From NCBI GenBank assembly GCA_964388955.1, contig CAYMCO010000046.1, positions 1 to 31,354 on the forward strand: a DNA stretch of 31,354 nucleotides, in the 5' to 3' direction. Below, piece after piece: positions 15,493 through 23,088 of this stretch. The notes below the pieces were generated by a model. That model saw only the letters and a program-made list of their open reading frames with translations, was not told the origin of the DNA and did not search any database. The translations under genes and the position numbers were made by a program. The stretch is from CAYMCO01 sp964388955. GTDB taxonomy: Bacteria > Chloroflexota > Anaerolineae > Anaerolineales > E44-bin32. Each line of letters begins with the position of its first letter. Position 1 is the first letter of the stretch.

Positions 15493-18036
15493 TCAGGCAC
15501 CCGGGGCAATCAGCGCCTCAACAAGCCGGAGCGTGAGGATCTTCACCTGATGGCCGCCGGGTCCCACGGGGCCCACGCAAGCTGGACACCCATCCTGGCA
15601 GCGGCAGTCGCGGACAAGATCGCGCACCCCTTCCAGCAGCTCCCCGTGTAGCGCGTACAATCGTTCTGACAAACCCAAGCCTTCCGGGACCCGGTCGTAG
15701 AGCGTTATTGTGGGCCCCTTTGTGTTCTTGGAGCGGATCTCGGCCAGCCGCCCAAGATCCCGTGGATCACACATCAGGAACAGCGGGGCGATATTCCCCA
15801 ATGCGTATGCCAGCCCACCCAGCGCGCTGCGCGCCCCGCGTGCCGCCTCGGCACGGTGGTGACAGGTGGGGCAGAGCGTGATGAGGTTATCGAGCGCGTT
15901 TGCCTGCCTGTCGTTGCGGTTCGCGCCCGGGACGAAGCCAAACTCCCGGAAGGGCCGGATGTGATGCACATCGTGCCGACGCTCACCCCGCTGCGGCGCG
16001 CCGCACTGCCGGCAAGTGTGGTTGTCGCGCGCCAGCGCCGCCAACCGAGCTTGGGGCCAACTGGGGCCATAGGCCGCCGGCGGGGTCAGCACCCCCCGTT
16101 CCTCCAGTTCCCGGACCATCTCCGGAGCGATCCAAAGCCAATACGCGCTGGTCTCGAAGCTGCGCGGCGGCAGATCGATGGAGCCGTAGCCCAGAGTCTC
16201 GTGCGAGTACCGCTTCACTTTGCGGAAGGAGGTGCTTTGGGCGGTCACCTGAACCCAGCCGTGGGCCCGGCGGGCCGGCCGATGCTCGTCCGCATCGTAC
16301 ACATCCACCACTTCCAGATCCACAGACTCCGCGGCGCTGGTATAGTAGTCCACTTCCGCAGCCCGCACTTCGGCCAAGGCGTTCTCCCAATCCAGGTGCT
16401 CCACCAGATATGTGCGTCCCTCGTGGATGTACACCGCGCCTTCGTGCAGCAGAATCGGCGCCGTGCTGCGGTCCACCTCTCCGATGACCGTCGGCCTGCC
16501 CGCTCCGACCTCCTGGATCACTACGGTGTCGTCGCTGCTGGCCCGCAGAGAAACCGCTTCTGCCGGATAGGCATCCGCCACCCAGCGGTAAACGCCGTTC
16601 GACCGGAATAGATCCCCCTCCTCAGAGAGGAACTCCAGCAACTTCCCAACCGGGCCAAAACCTCCAAAGGGCTCTTCGGGCTCGAAGGGCAGTTCGAAGG
16701 TCGCGCAGCGAAGGTGGCGCAGCAAGATCGCCAGGTTATCGGGGTTGATCAGCCCCATTTCGGGGGATCGCTCGAAGAGATATCGCGGGTGCGCCGCCAC
16801 GAACTGATCCAGTGGGGCGGCCGAGGCCACCAGGATGGCCGCCGAGACGTCGCTCCTACGGCCGGCGCGGCCCGCCTGCTGCCACAAACTGGCAATCGTG
16901 CCCGGATAGCCGGCCAGCACCGCCGCCCCCAATTGGCCGATGTCTACCCCAAGTTCCAGGGCATTGGTCGCCACAACCCCGACCACACTCCCGTCTCTGA
17001 GGCCGCGCTCGATCTCGCGCCGCTCCAGCGGCAGATAGCCTCCGCGGTAGCCGCGCACCTTCTCCGGCTCGCCACCCAAGCGCTCGTATGAATCCCGGAT
17101 ATAGCCCAGCAGCACCTCCGTGGTCATCCGGGCGCGCGCAAAGATGACCGTCTGCACCGGCTCCGCGAGAAACCGCTCAGCGATGCGAGTTGTCTCCAAG
17201 GTGTATGAGCGGCGGATGCCCAGACTTGGATCGATGACCGGTGGATTATAGATGATGATGTGTTTCTCCGCTCGGGGAGCGCCGTCCAGGTCAGGCGGGA
17301 TCAGCCGAACCGGGGCCTCAATCAGCCGTTCTGCCAGTTCCCTGGGATTGGCGATCGTGGCGGAGGCGAGCATGAACTGCGGATCAGACTCATAGAAGCG
17401 GCACACTCTCCGCAAGCGCCGGATCAGATTGGCCACATTGGATCCAAACACGCCCCGGTAGACGTGCAACTCGTCGATCACAACCCAGCGCAGCCCCTCA
17501 AACAACTGCGCCCAGCGGGGGTGGTGCGGGAGAATGCCGGTATGCAGCATGTCCGGATTGGTAATCAACAGGCGCGTTTCTCCCCGTATCTGGGGACGCT
17601 GCGACGTCGGTGTATCCCCATCGTAGGTGCGCACCGGAATGGTCTCCCCGCTGGAGAATTCTTCGACAAATCCCATCATAGCGGCAGCCTGATCCTGCGC
17701 CAGGGCTTTCGTGGGGAACAGGAACATGGCTCGCGCTTCCGGCTCGTCGAGCATGGTATTCATGACCGGCAGCAGATAAGCCAGGCTCTTTCCGGAAGCC
17801 GTGCCGGTGACCAGGACCACGTTCTCCCCCTCGAGCGCTGCCTCCACCGCGGCCGCCTGGTGGATATAGAGCGGCGCGGTGCCCTTTCTGCGCAGCGCCG
17901 CGATCAAGCGAGGGTCCAGTTGATCGGGGAAATCGGCGTAGCGCGCCGGGCGAGGGGGGAGCCTCTCCCAGGCGGAAACGTTGCGCATGAATTCCGCCTC
18001 GCCCCGCAGGCGGTCTACGACCGATCGCAATGTCAT
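15493..18036 (-). CDS. MrfA/YprA-like DExH helicase with DUF1998 region and inserted HNH nuclease motif
   Basis: The 847-residue superfamily 2 helicase has RecA1 with GTASGKS (78-84), DELH (188-191) and SATIAN (225-230), and RecA2 with ATNALELGVDIG (356-367) and QQAGRAGRRS (386-395). The C-terminal half is a DUF1998 region ending in a metal-binding set, C756 (LMCDPRDLG) and CRCQDGCPAC (811-820), as in MrfA/YprA, which acts in mitomycin C lesion repair in B. subtilis. Inserted at about 666-730 is a full HNH motif: C675/C678, VHHIRP (H691-H692), LDNLITLC (N717), CPTCHH (C722, C725, H726). ATG 18036 follows a TATAAT closely. This is one protein pairing a repair-type helicase with a candidate nuclease; activity is inferred. 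Confidence 0.93.
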   Translation of the reverse strand: MTLRSVVDRLRGEAEFMRNVSAWERLPPRPARYADFPDQLDPRLIAALRRKGTAPLYIHQAAAVEAALEGENVVLVTGTASGKSLAYLLPVMNTMLDEPEARAMFLFPTKALAQDQAAAMMGFVEEFSSGETIPVRTYDGDTPTSQRPQIRGETRLLITNPDMLHTGILPHHPRWAQLFEGLRWVVIDELHVYRGVFGSNVANLIRRLRRVCRFYESDPQFMLASATIANPRELAERLIEAPVRLIPPDLDGAPRAEKHIIIYNPPVIDPSLGIRRSYTLETTRIAERFLAEPVQTVIFARARMTTEVLLGYIRDSYERLGGEPEKVRGYRGGYLPLERREIERGLRDGSVVGVVATNALELGVDIGQLGAAVLAGYPGTIASLWQQAGRAGRRSDVSAAILVASAAPLDQFVAAHPRYLFERSPEMGLINPDNLAILLRHLRCATFELPFEPEEPFGGFGPVGKLLEFLSEEGDLFRSNGVYRWVADAYPAEAVSLRASSDDTVVIQEVGAGRPTVIGEVDRSTAPILLHEGAVYIHEGRTYLVEHLDWENALAEVRAAEVDYYTSAAESVDLEVVDVYDADEHRPARRAHGWVQVTAQSTSFRKVKRYSHETLGYGSIDLPPRSFETSAYWLWIAPEMVRELEERGVLTPPAAYGPSWPQARLAALARDNHTCRQCGAPQRGERRHDVHHIRPFREFGFVPGANRNDRQANALDNLITLCPTCHHRAEAARGARSALGGLAYALGNIAPLFLMCDPRDLGRLAEIRSKNTKGPTITLYDRVPEGLGLSERLYALHGELLEGVRDLVRDCRCQDGCPACVGPVGPGGHQVKILTLRLVEALIAPGA

Positions 18037-18045
18037 GGCGGTTTG

Positions 18046-18051
18046 ATTATA
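18046..18051 (-). promoter_or_regulatory. -10 element (TATAAT) very close to the helicase start
   Basis: A perfect minus-strand TATAAT ends nine bases before the helicase ATG. Transcription would begin at or within a few bases of the start codon, giving a nearly leaderless mRNA; no Shine-Dalgarno sequence is visible, which fits. No good -35 is seen. Confidence 0.45.
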
Positions 18052-18115
18052 CTCAGGCCCAGTTCCCGCGCATCGGGCCCTTGCGCGTGGGTGTATGCGC
18101 AGATTTGTCCCGCAG

Positions 18116-18154
18116 GACAGCTATTCCAAGCTGTCGGGCCGAACGGCCCGACGG
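18116..18154. repeat. Two overlapping inverted repeats between the helicase and zinc-ribbon genes
   Basis: GACAGCT (18116-18122) pairs with AGCTGTC (18129-18135) around six bases. CTGTCGGGCC (18131-18140) pairs with GGCCCGACGG (18145-18154, one wobble) around GAAC. The two share 18131-18135 and exclude each other. They lie between the outward-facing -10 elements of the two flanking genes, so they are outside both predicted leaders. They could be operator sites or part of a small RNA. The 366-base gap otherwise holds a 246-base plus frame (18095-18340) that I do not accept as a gene. Confidence 0.45.
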
Positions 18155-18303
18155 ATGATAAGGGAATGGGCGACCGAGGAATCGGATCATCTGGAGGACC
18201 TTCGCGATGCGCGCGGGCGTCAGAGGGCGTGCGCGCCACAAAGTTCCGGATACCCCCTTCCGCCCGCAAGTCCCCCATTTGAGAAGCGGCGATCCACATC
18301 GGA

Positions 18304-18332
18304 TTCGCCGTCTCGCACGCAGGCGGTACAAT
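18304..18332 (+). promoter_or_regulatory. Weak promoter for the zinc-ribbon gene pair
   Basis: TTCGCC (18304-18309) and TACAAT (18327-18332) are 17 bases apart, upstream of the ATG at 18403. The -10 is good and the -35 poor. Confidence 0.3.
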
Positions 18333-18402
18333 CTCCGTAGAAACCGGATGGGCATGAATATTGGGACGCGGGAGCGCCATACGCGAGGAAAGACGGAACA
18401 TC

Positions 18403-19680
18403 ATGACCGATGACTCATTCCCCCCGCCGGGATATGTGGCCACAGCGTCGAAGGTGCCCGGGATTGAAGTCTACCGGCCGGCGGAAGTGGAGGCCGAGCG
18501 CCTGCCGATTGTGGAGTTCGGGTGTCCGCGCTGCGGGGCGACAACGGCCTACAGCCTCGCAACCGGGGGCCTCACCTGCACCCACTGCGGATACACCGAA
18601 TACCCGGAGTCACCCCTTGTCGGGAAAGCGGCCCAGGAATTCGAGTTTAAACTGGAGACCCTGGAGCGAGCTGCCAAGGGATGGGGAGAACCACGGCGAG
18701 AATTGGAGTGCCAGAACTGCGGCGCCAAGACTTCTGTGCCGCACGATTCGCTCACCGCCACCTGCCCTTTCTGCGGATCAAACAGGGTGCTGCAGCGCCC
18801 AGACCCGAGCGATGAGCTGCAGCCGCGCTTTCTGGTCCCTTTCCAGATTGATCCCGAGCGGTGCGTGGCCACTCTGCGGCGATGGCTGGGGGGCTCCTGG
18901 ATGACGCCTGCAGCCCTGCGGGGGATCGCCAAGTTTGACCGGCTGATCCCCATCCATATTCCGTTCTGGACCTTCGATTCGGTCACCCAGGCCGATTGGC
19001 GCGCGCAAGTCGGCCATTCAGAGACCCATCGCTATTATGACCACGGCTCAAAGTCCTGGAAGACTCGCACCCGGATCGTGTGGCGATGGGAGTCTGGTCA
19101 TGTCCACCTTTCCTTCGATGATCTCATCGTAGAGGGAACCGACCGCATCCAGAACGGCCTATTGACAAAGATCGACGACTTCGACCTCTCCCAAATGGTT
19201 TCCTACGACCCGCGCTTTCTGGCGGGGATGCACGCCCTGGCGGCGGACTTGCCATTGGAGGCGGCCTGGGAGCGTGCCCGAGGCCGGATGCGGGAACGTA
19301 CAAGGGAGGCCTGTCGCAGCCAGGCCAGCACCTCCCGCATCCGCAGTTTCAGCATGAGCATGGATTTCGAGGGGGAGACCTGGCGCTATATCCTGCTGCC
19401 CATTTTCCTGGCCGGGTACGCTTATCGGAGCGAGAGGTACCAAGTCGCCATCAACGGGCAAACGGGGGCCATCACGGGGGGACGGCCGGCTGATTGGCGC
19501 AGGATTTGGATGGTGATCGCGGCGCTGCTTGCGCCGGGGATCCTGGTTGGGTTGGGCGGCTTGCTGACCCTCCCGATTCTGGGACCGCTACCCGCCGCAA
19601 TCGGATTTGGTCTGTTGATCGCCGCCCTCACCGGCAGCGTCGTGATCTTGGTGAATGCCGCCAAATTGGATGATGTGTGA
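18403..19680 (+). CDS. Zinc-ribbon membrane protein A (TFIIB-type zinc ribbon family)
   Basis: The 425-residue protein has two N-terminal zinc ribbons (C41/C44/C59/C62 and C103/C106/C121/C124). A soluble middle region follows with LIPIHIPFWTFDSVTQADW and then WRYILLPIFLAGYAY plus VAINGQTGAITGGRP, and finally two transmembrane segments near 371-420. Such proteins are often labelled TFIIB-type zinc-ribbon proteins or wrongly PriA-like helicases; there is no helicase motif here. The pattern of ribbons on a tail-anchored body suggests a membrane-associated binding role, substrate unknown. ATG 18403 with CGGAAC upstream is chosen over an extension to 18361. Its stop overlaps the start of the next gene (TGATG). 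Confidence 0.85.
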   Translation: MTDDSFPPPGYVATASKVPGIEVYRPAEVEAERLPIVEFGCPRCGATTAYSLATGGLTCTHCGYTEYPESPLVGKAAQEFEFKLETLERAAKGWGEPRRELECQNCGAKTSVPHDSLTATCPFCGSNRVLQRPDPSDELQPRFLVPFQIDPERCVATLRRWLGGSWMTPAALRGIAKFDRLIPIHIPFWTFDSVTQADWRAQVGHSETHRYYDHGSKSWKTRTRIVWRWESGHVHLSFDDLIVEGTDRIQNGLLTKIDDFDLSQMVSYDPRFLAGMHALAADLPLEAAWERARGRMRERTREACRSQASTSRIRSFSMSMDFEGETWRYILLPIFLAGYAYRSERYQVAINGQTGAITGGRPADWRRIWMVIAALLAPGILVGLGGLLTLPILGPLPAAIGFGLLIAALTGSVVILVNAAKLDDV

Positions 19681-20813
19681 TGAGCGCGCGCGGGAATGAT
19701 TCTCAGGCGGAGAGTGCTCCGATGGCAACGACGGGGAGGGGGCGCGCGGACCGGGGGCTGGACTTGGAGATATGGGTCTGTGAGCGCTGCGACTGGGTGT
19801 TCTTCACGCCAGATTCGGGAGGAGGGCGGCGCTGCCCACATTGTTTTGCCGATGGGCTGAATCCCCTCACCCATGACCTTGACCAACTCGGATACAGCCA
19901 CCCGCCTGAGAAGCTGGTCCCGTTCATGCTGGCCGAGACCGAACTCGACGATCCCTTTCGCCGCTTCACAAAAGGCATCCCGTTCCCGCCCGTGGATCTG
20001 AACCCAGAGCGCTTGCGGGCGCGATTCCAACCGGTCTTCATCCCCATGTGGCTGGTCGACACTCGCGTGGACGCCCGGTGGGAGGCCGAAGCCGGCTTTG
20101 ACTACCAGGTCGTCAGCCATCGCGACCGGTACGAGGAAGATAGCGGTGGGTGGAAATCCGTCGAGTTTGAAGAGACCCGCGTTCGCTGGGAGTCTCGTCT
20201 GGGCAGCCTGGCGCGGACATACGAAAATGTGCCCGCCCCCGCGCTGGAGGACCATGCCGAATGGAGGCGGGCGTTGGGAGCATTCGATGCCGATTCGGCC
20301 CAGCCCTACCAGCCGGAGGCGACTTCAAACGCATGGGTGCGCCTGCCGGATCGCCCCCCGGAAGACGCTTGGCCCGATGTCGTCCCCGCGCTGCGCGCCA
20401 GGGCGATTGAGGATTGCCGGGTGGCGGCCGAGGCGGATCACCTACGAGGATTTCGGTGGACGCCGGCATACCAGGGCCAGCATTGGACACAATTGCTTCT
20501 GCCTGTGTACACCAGCTTCTATCTGGACGATGAAGGTGCACCGCAAGCCGTCACCGTCCACGGGACGACCGGGAGGATCTCCGGCGCGCGCCATGGGTCT
20601 ATGAAGCGAGCGCGGCGCGTTTCCCTCGTACTGCTGCTGATTGCAGTGTCGATCGGTTTCTTCAGTTTGCTGGGCATAATCATCCCGGGATTGAACGTCG
20701 CCCTGATGCCTCTGGGAATTCTCGGCCTGGCCATGGCCTTCCTTTTGGGCCTTTCCAGCGTCGTCCCCATCGCCGCCGTCTGGCGTTTCAACCGGGCCGC
20801 CACCCGGGAGTAA
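19680..20813 (+). CDS. Zinc-ribbon membrane protein B (paralogue of the preceding gene)
   Basis: The 377-residue protein has one zinc ribbon (C34/C37 and C52/C55), the same kind of middle region as its neighbour, and two C-terminal membrane spans (VSLVLLLIAVSIGFFSLLGI and LMPLGILGLAMAFLLGLSSV). Shared landmarks include a VPF segment, FIPMWLVDTRVDARW against IPIHIPFWTFDSVTQADW, and HWTQLLLPVY followed by VTVHGTTGRISG against WRYILLPIF and VAINGQTGAITG. They therefore look like diverged tandem duplicates with one ribbon lost here. Its ATG shares the A of the upstream TGA, so they are translationally coupled, probably as partner subunits. Confidence 0.83.
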   Translation: MSARGNDSQAESAPMATTGRGRADRGLDLEIWVCERCDWVFFTPDSGGGRRCPHCFADGLNPLTHDLDQLGYSHPPEKLVPFMLAETELDDPFRRFTKGIPFPPVDLNPERLRARFQPVFIPMWLVDTRVDARWEAEAGFDYQVVSHRDRYEEDSGGWKSVEFEETRVRWESRLGSLARTYENVPAPALEDHAEWRRALGAFDADSAQPYQPEATSNAWVRLPDRPPEDAWPDVVPALRARAIEDCRVAAEADHLRGFRWTPAYQGQHWTQLLLPVYTSFYLDDEGAPQAVTVHGTTGRISGARHGSMKRARRVSLVLLLIAVSIGFFSLLGIIIPGLNVALMPLGILGLAMAFLLGLSSVVPIAAVWRFNRAATRE

Positions 20814-20883
20814 GAACATGCGCTGCTCCCTGGGATTTCCTTTTGGGGCACACCCTGCCGGCGCTGACTGAGGGAGGCGATCG

Positions 20884-21717
20884 ATGCCCGAACTGCCGGA
20901 GTTGGTGGTTGTGTGCGAGGTGCTGCAGCGGCATCTTGCGGGGGACCGCATTCGCGAGGTATGGATCGCGCCGAAGGGCGGGCCCATTGTGGTTCGCGAT
21001 CTCACCGGCCGAGGCTTCGAGGCTGGGCTGCGGTCGCAACAAATCGCAGAGATTTCCCGGCGCGGGAAATTCCTGCTGATGGGATTTGTCGCGCAGCCGC
21101 ACCGCATGGTGATCAATTTCAAGCTAACCGGGCGCTTTCAGTTCTGTCCACCCGAGGCGAAGAAAGCCGGGGAGGTGCACGTGCGGTTGCGATTTGTGCG
21201 CGCCGACCGGGAGCTCCGCTACATCGACCGCAAGCGGATGGGGCAGTTGTATCTCACCGAGAAACTGGGTGCCGTGCCGGGTTTTGCCGAGATGGGGCCG
21301 GACGCTTTGCAGATCTCACGGCAGGAGTTCATCCATCGCTTGGGTTCCTTCCGCGGGGAGATCAAGGGCATCCTGGCGAGGGAGCGCTTCATCGCCGGCA
21401 TCGGGAACGCCTACGCGGATGAAATCTTGTGGGAGGCGAGGATCCATCCATTTCGAAAGCGACCGAGTCTGACAAGCGAAGAGGCGAATCGGCTCTACGA
21501 TGCCATGCGCATCGTGCTGCTCCAGTCGACCGAAAAGGTGCGTCGGGCGATGGGCGAGGATATCCATCTCAAGCCGCGCGATTTCTTCGCAGTGCATATG
21601 CGCGAGGGGGAGCCCTGCCCGCGCTGTGGGAATGCGGTGTCCGCCATCACCGCCAACCGGCGGATCACCAACTTCTGCCGGAGCTGCCAGCCCGGAGGGC
21701 TGATCCGGGGCATGTGA
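20884..21717 (+). CDS. mutM: Fpg/Nei family DNA glycosylase (formamidopyrimidine-DNA glycosylase-like)
   Basis: The 277-residue enzyme belongs to the base-excision glycosylase/AP-lyase family that removes oxidised bases. It shows the catalytic N-terminal proline and glutamate in MPELPEL (usually PELPEV), K62 in SRRGKF, the DNA-contacting helix GIGNAYADEILW and a C-terminal zinc finger (C245, C248, C265, C268) with NRRITNFC before the last pair. Whether 8-oxoG (Fpg) or oxidised pyrimidines (Nei) are preferred is not certain from sequence. ATG 20884 has GAGGGAGG upstream. It follows the zinc-ribbon pair by 70 bases and may be cotranscribed. Confidence 0.92.
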   Translation: MPELPELVVVCEVLQRHLAGDRIREVWIAPKGGPIVVRDLTGRGFEAGLRSQQIAEISRRGKFLLMGFVAQPHRMVINFKLTGRFQFCPPEAKKAGEVHVRLRFVRADRELRYIDRKRMGQLYLTEKLGAVPGFAEMGPDALQISRQEFIHRLGSFRGEIKGILARERFIAGIGNAYADEILWEARIHPFRKRPSLTSEEANRLYDAMRIVLLQSTEKVRRAMGEDIHLKPRDFFAVHMREGEPCPRCGNAVSAITANRRITNFCRSCQPGGLIRGM

Positions 21718-21731
21718 GCAATATGGACCTC

Positions 21732-22655
21732 TCAGGGCAGTGATGCGGGATTGTTCGGATCGGAGTCCGCGGCGACCTCTATTCCGTCCCAGTAGCCATC
21801 CCCATCCGTGTCTCGCTGCAGCGGATCCGTGGGCTGCTCACAGGGGGGGTCATTCTCGGCGCAGTTCTCCTCGTAGTCGCTCAATCCGTCCTGATCGCTA
21901 TCAATCAAGCGGCTTGCCGCCCTCGTCTCATCCTTTTCGGATGAGCCCTGCACCCATGATGTGCTTTGCAGCAACAGGAACTTGATCTCCCCATCGCCAT
22001 TTCGCAGAAACATCAGCGCCACCCGCGAGTAGGCGGTGTCGGGAGTTTCGCCTTCTCCAACCGAGGAGGCCACAGGATTGGCGCCCATGATCAGTTGATT
22101 CTCGTCCGCCCACATGTCCACCAGATCCGCCCGATCGACGGCTGCTCCCTCACGATACGCCAAGTCGAGCATTTGCTGGCAAGATTCCTCCGGCCCCATT
22201 TCCAGACAGAGCTCCCATTCCAATGGGTTTTGGGCCAGGACATCCGCCCCCTCGACGTCGTGGATCGCCAGTCGCTCCAGGTATCCCTGGAAGATCGCCC
22301 ACCCCAGGTCGGGGTCGATGCGCCCGGGTGTGGTCACCATGGTCGGCCGCGCCAGGGGGGGTGGAGAGGCCGTCGGCGCCTGAGTGGGCGTCGCCGTCGC
22401 TGGCAGCGTTTCTTCCGCTATCGGGCCGCCCCCTTCTTGCGGCGATCCCCCTCCGCCAACGCCCAAAACGGCGGGGAACCCGCCAGACTCAGACAACAGC
22501 CAATATACTCCCGCCGCCCACACGCCCAACAGCGCGATCAGCAGACCCCCCAGTGCGCCGAGCTGTCCTCTAGAGAAGCGGCGGCCGATCCCCGCTCGTC
22601 CCTTTCCACCCTGCGCCGTCGACCCGTGCTTGACCAGTCCACCCATCATGCGCAT
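21732..22655 (-). CDS. Membrane-anchored protein with thrombospondin type-3 Ca-binding repeats
   Basis: The 307-residue protein has a basic cytoplasmic N-terminus, one transmembrane helix (about 33-53, GALGGLLIALLGVWAAGVYWL) and a Gly/Pro/Thr-rich linker. An extracellular region of about 130 residues follows, then a C-terminal acidic repeat area with DSDQDGLSDYEE and DTDGDGYWDGIEVAADSDPNNPAS, the Ca-binding pattern of thrombospondin type-3/EF-like loops. The middle region is unrecognised. ATG 22655 has GGAGG six bases upstream. It follows the HTH gene by 25 bases in the same direction and is likely regulated with it. The function is unknown; a surface or adhesion role is a guess. Confidence 0.82.
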   Translation of the reverse strand: MRMMGGLVKHGSTAQGGKGRAGIGRRFSRGQLGALGGLLIALLGVWAAGVYWLLSESGGFPAVLGVGGGGSPQEGGGPIAEETLPATATPTQAPTASPPPLARPTMVTTPGRIDPDLGWAIFQGYLERLAIHDVEGADVLAQNPLEWELCLEMGPEESCQQMLDLAYREGAAVDRADLVDMWADENQLIMGANPVASSVGEGETPDTAYSRVALMFLRNGDGEIKFLLLQSTSWVQGSSEKDETRAASRLIDSDQDGLSDYEENCAENDPPCEQPTDPLQRDTDGDGYWDGIEVAADSDPNNPASLP

Positions 22656-22680
22656 TTCCTTCCTCCGTGACGCTTCACCC

Positions 22681-22881
22681 TCAGGAGAGCCTGTCGGTGC
22701 CCGCCCCTGCCAGCCAGTTCTCGATTGTTTCCCGGCGGAAGCGCCAGTGTCTCCCCACCTTCAGGCCCGGGATCTGCCCGGCGCGTGCCAGTTTATAGAC
22801 TGAAGATTTGGGGATGCGCAGATATGCGGCGATATCCTCGACGGTCATCACGGGGGCCAACCTATCCTCGTCCGGGGCCAT
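22681..22881 (-). CDS. Excisionase-family (MerR-like) helix-turn-helix protein
   Basis: The 66-residue protein is almost wholly one HTH_17/excisionase-type domain: VMTVEDIAAYLRIPKSSVYK followed by LARAGQIPGLKVGRHWRF and a helix ending in ENWLAG. Such small proteins bind DNA as phage excisionases or as ordinary local regulators. No integrase or att site is nearby, so a regulatory role is more likely. ATG 22881 has GGGAG seven bases upstream; the longer frame to 22935 is not supported. It is first in a two-gene unit with the Ca-binding-repeat membrane protein. Confidence 0.87.
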   Translation of the reverse strand: MAPDEDRLAPVMTVEDIAAYLRIPKSSVYKLARAGQIPGLKVGRHWRFRRETIENWLAGAGTDRLS

Positions 22882-23038
22882 ATATGACTCCCTGTTGTTG
22901 TTCGCCTGTGCGTTTAGTTGCGTTTCCAGGCCCATTATTGATCATTCCTGGCCGGTTCTCACCCTTCAAGTCCCTTACAGTCCGCTGGTGACGGCAATCG
23001 CACCCGCCGTCCGCCAGATTTCCGGGGCGGCCTTCGTG

Positions 23039-23044
23039 TACAAT
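23039..23044 (+). promoter_or_regulatory. Possible -10 (TACAAT) for the deacetylase operon
   Basis: TACAAT lies 44 bases before the ATG at 23089. The same hexamer occurs before the zinc-ribbon pair. No -35 is recognisable. The 207-base divergent gap 22882-23088 shows nothing else. Confidence 0.3.
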
Positions 23045-23088
23045 CGGGGCCACCAGATCGCGCCGGAATTCGAGACCACACGGGGACC

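Noticed and set aside
18116..18135. LexA/SOS box upstream of the repair helicase
   Set aside because: The dyad is GACAGCT-N6-AGCTGTC, the opposite polarity to CTGT-N8-ACAG, and it does not match the Gram-positive CGAAC-type box.
17260..18282. A 340-codon plus-strand frame opposite the helicase N-terminus
   Set aside because: It is antisense to the conserved helicase motifs and its translation shows no domain.
18403..20813. PriA-like helicase annotation for the zinc-ribbon genes
   Set aside because: Only the zinc ribbons could suggest it; there is no Walker A, DEAD/DEAH or motif VI, and both proteins end in membrane helices.
22681..22881. Prophage or integrative element marked by an excisionase
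   Set aside because: There is no integrase, phage gene, att-like direct repeat or tRNA nearby; the HTH protein alone is not evidence of a mobile element.
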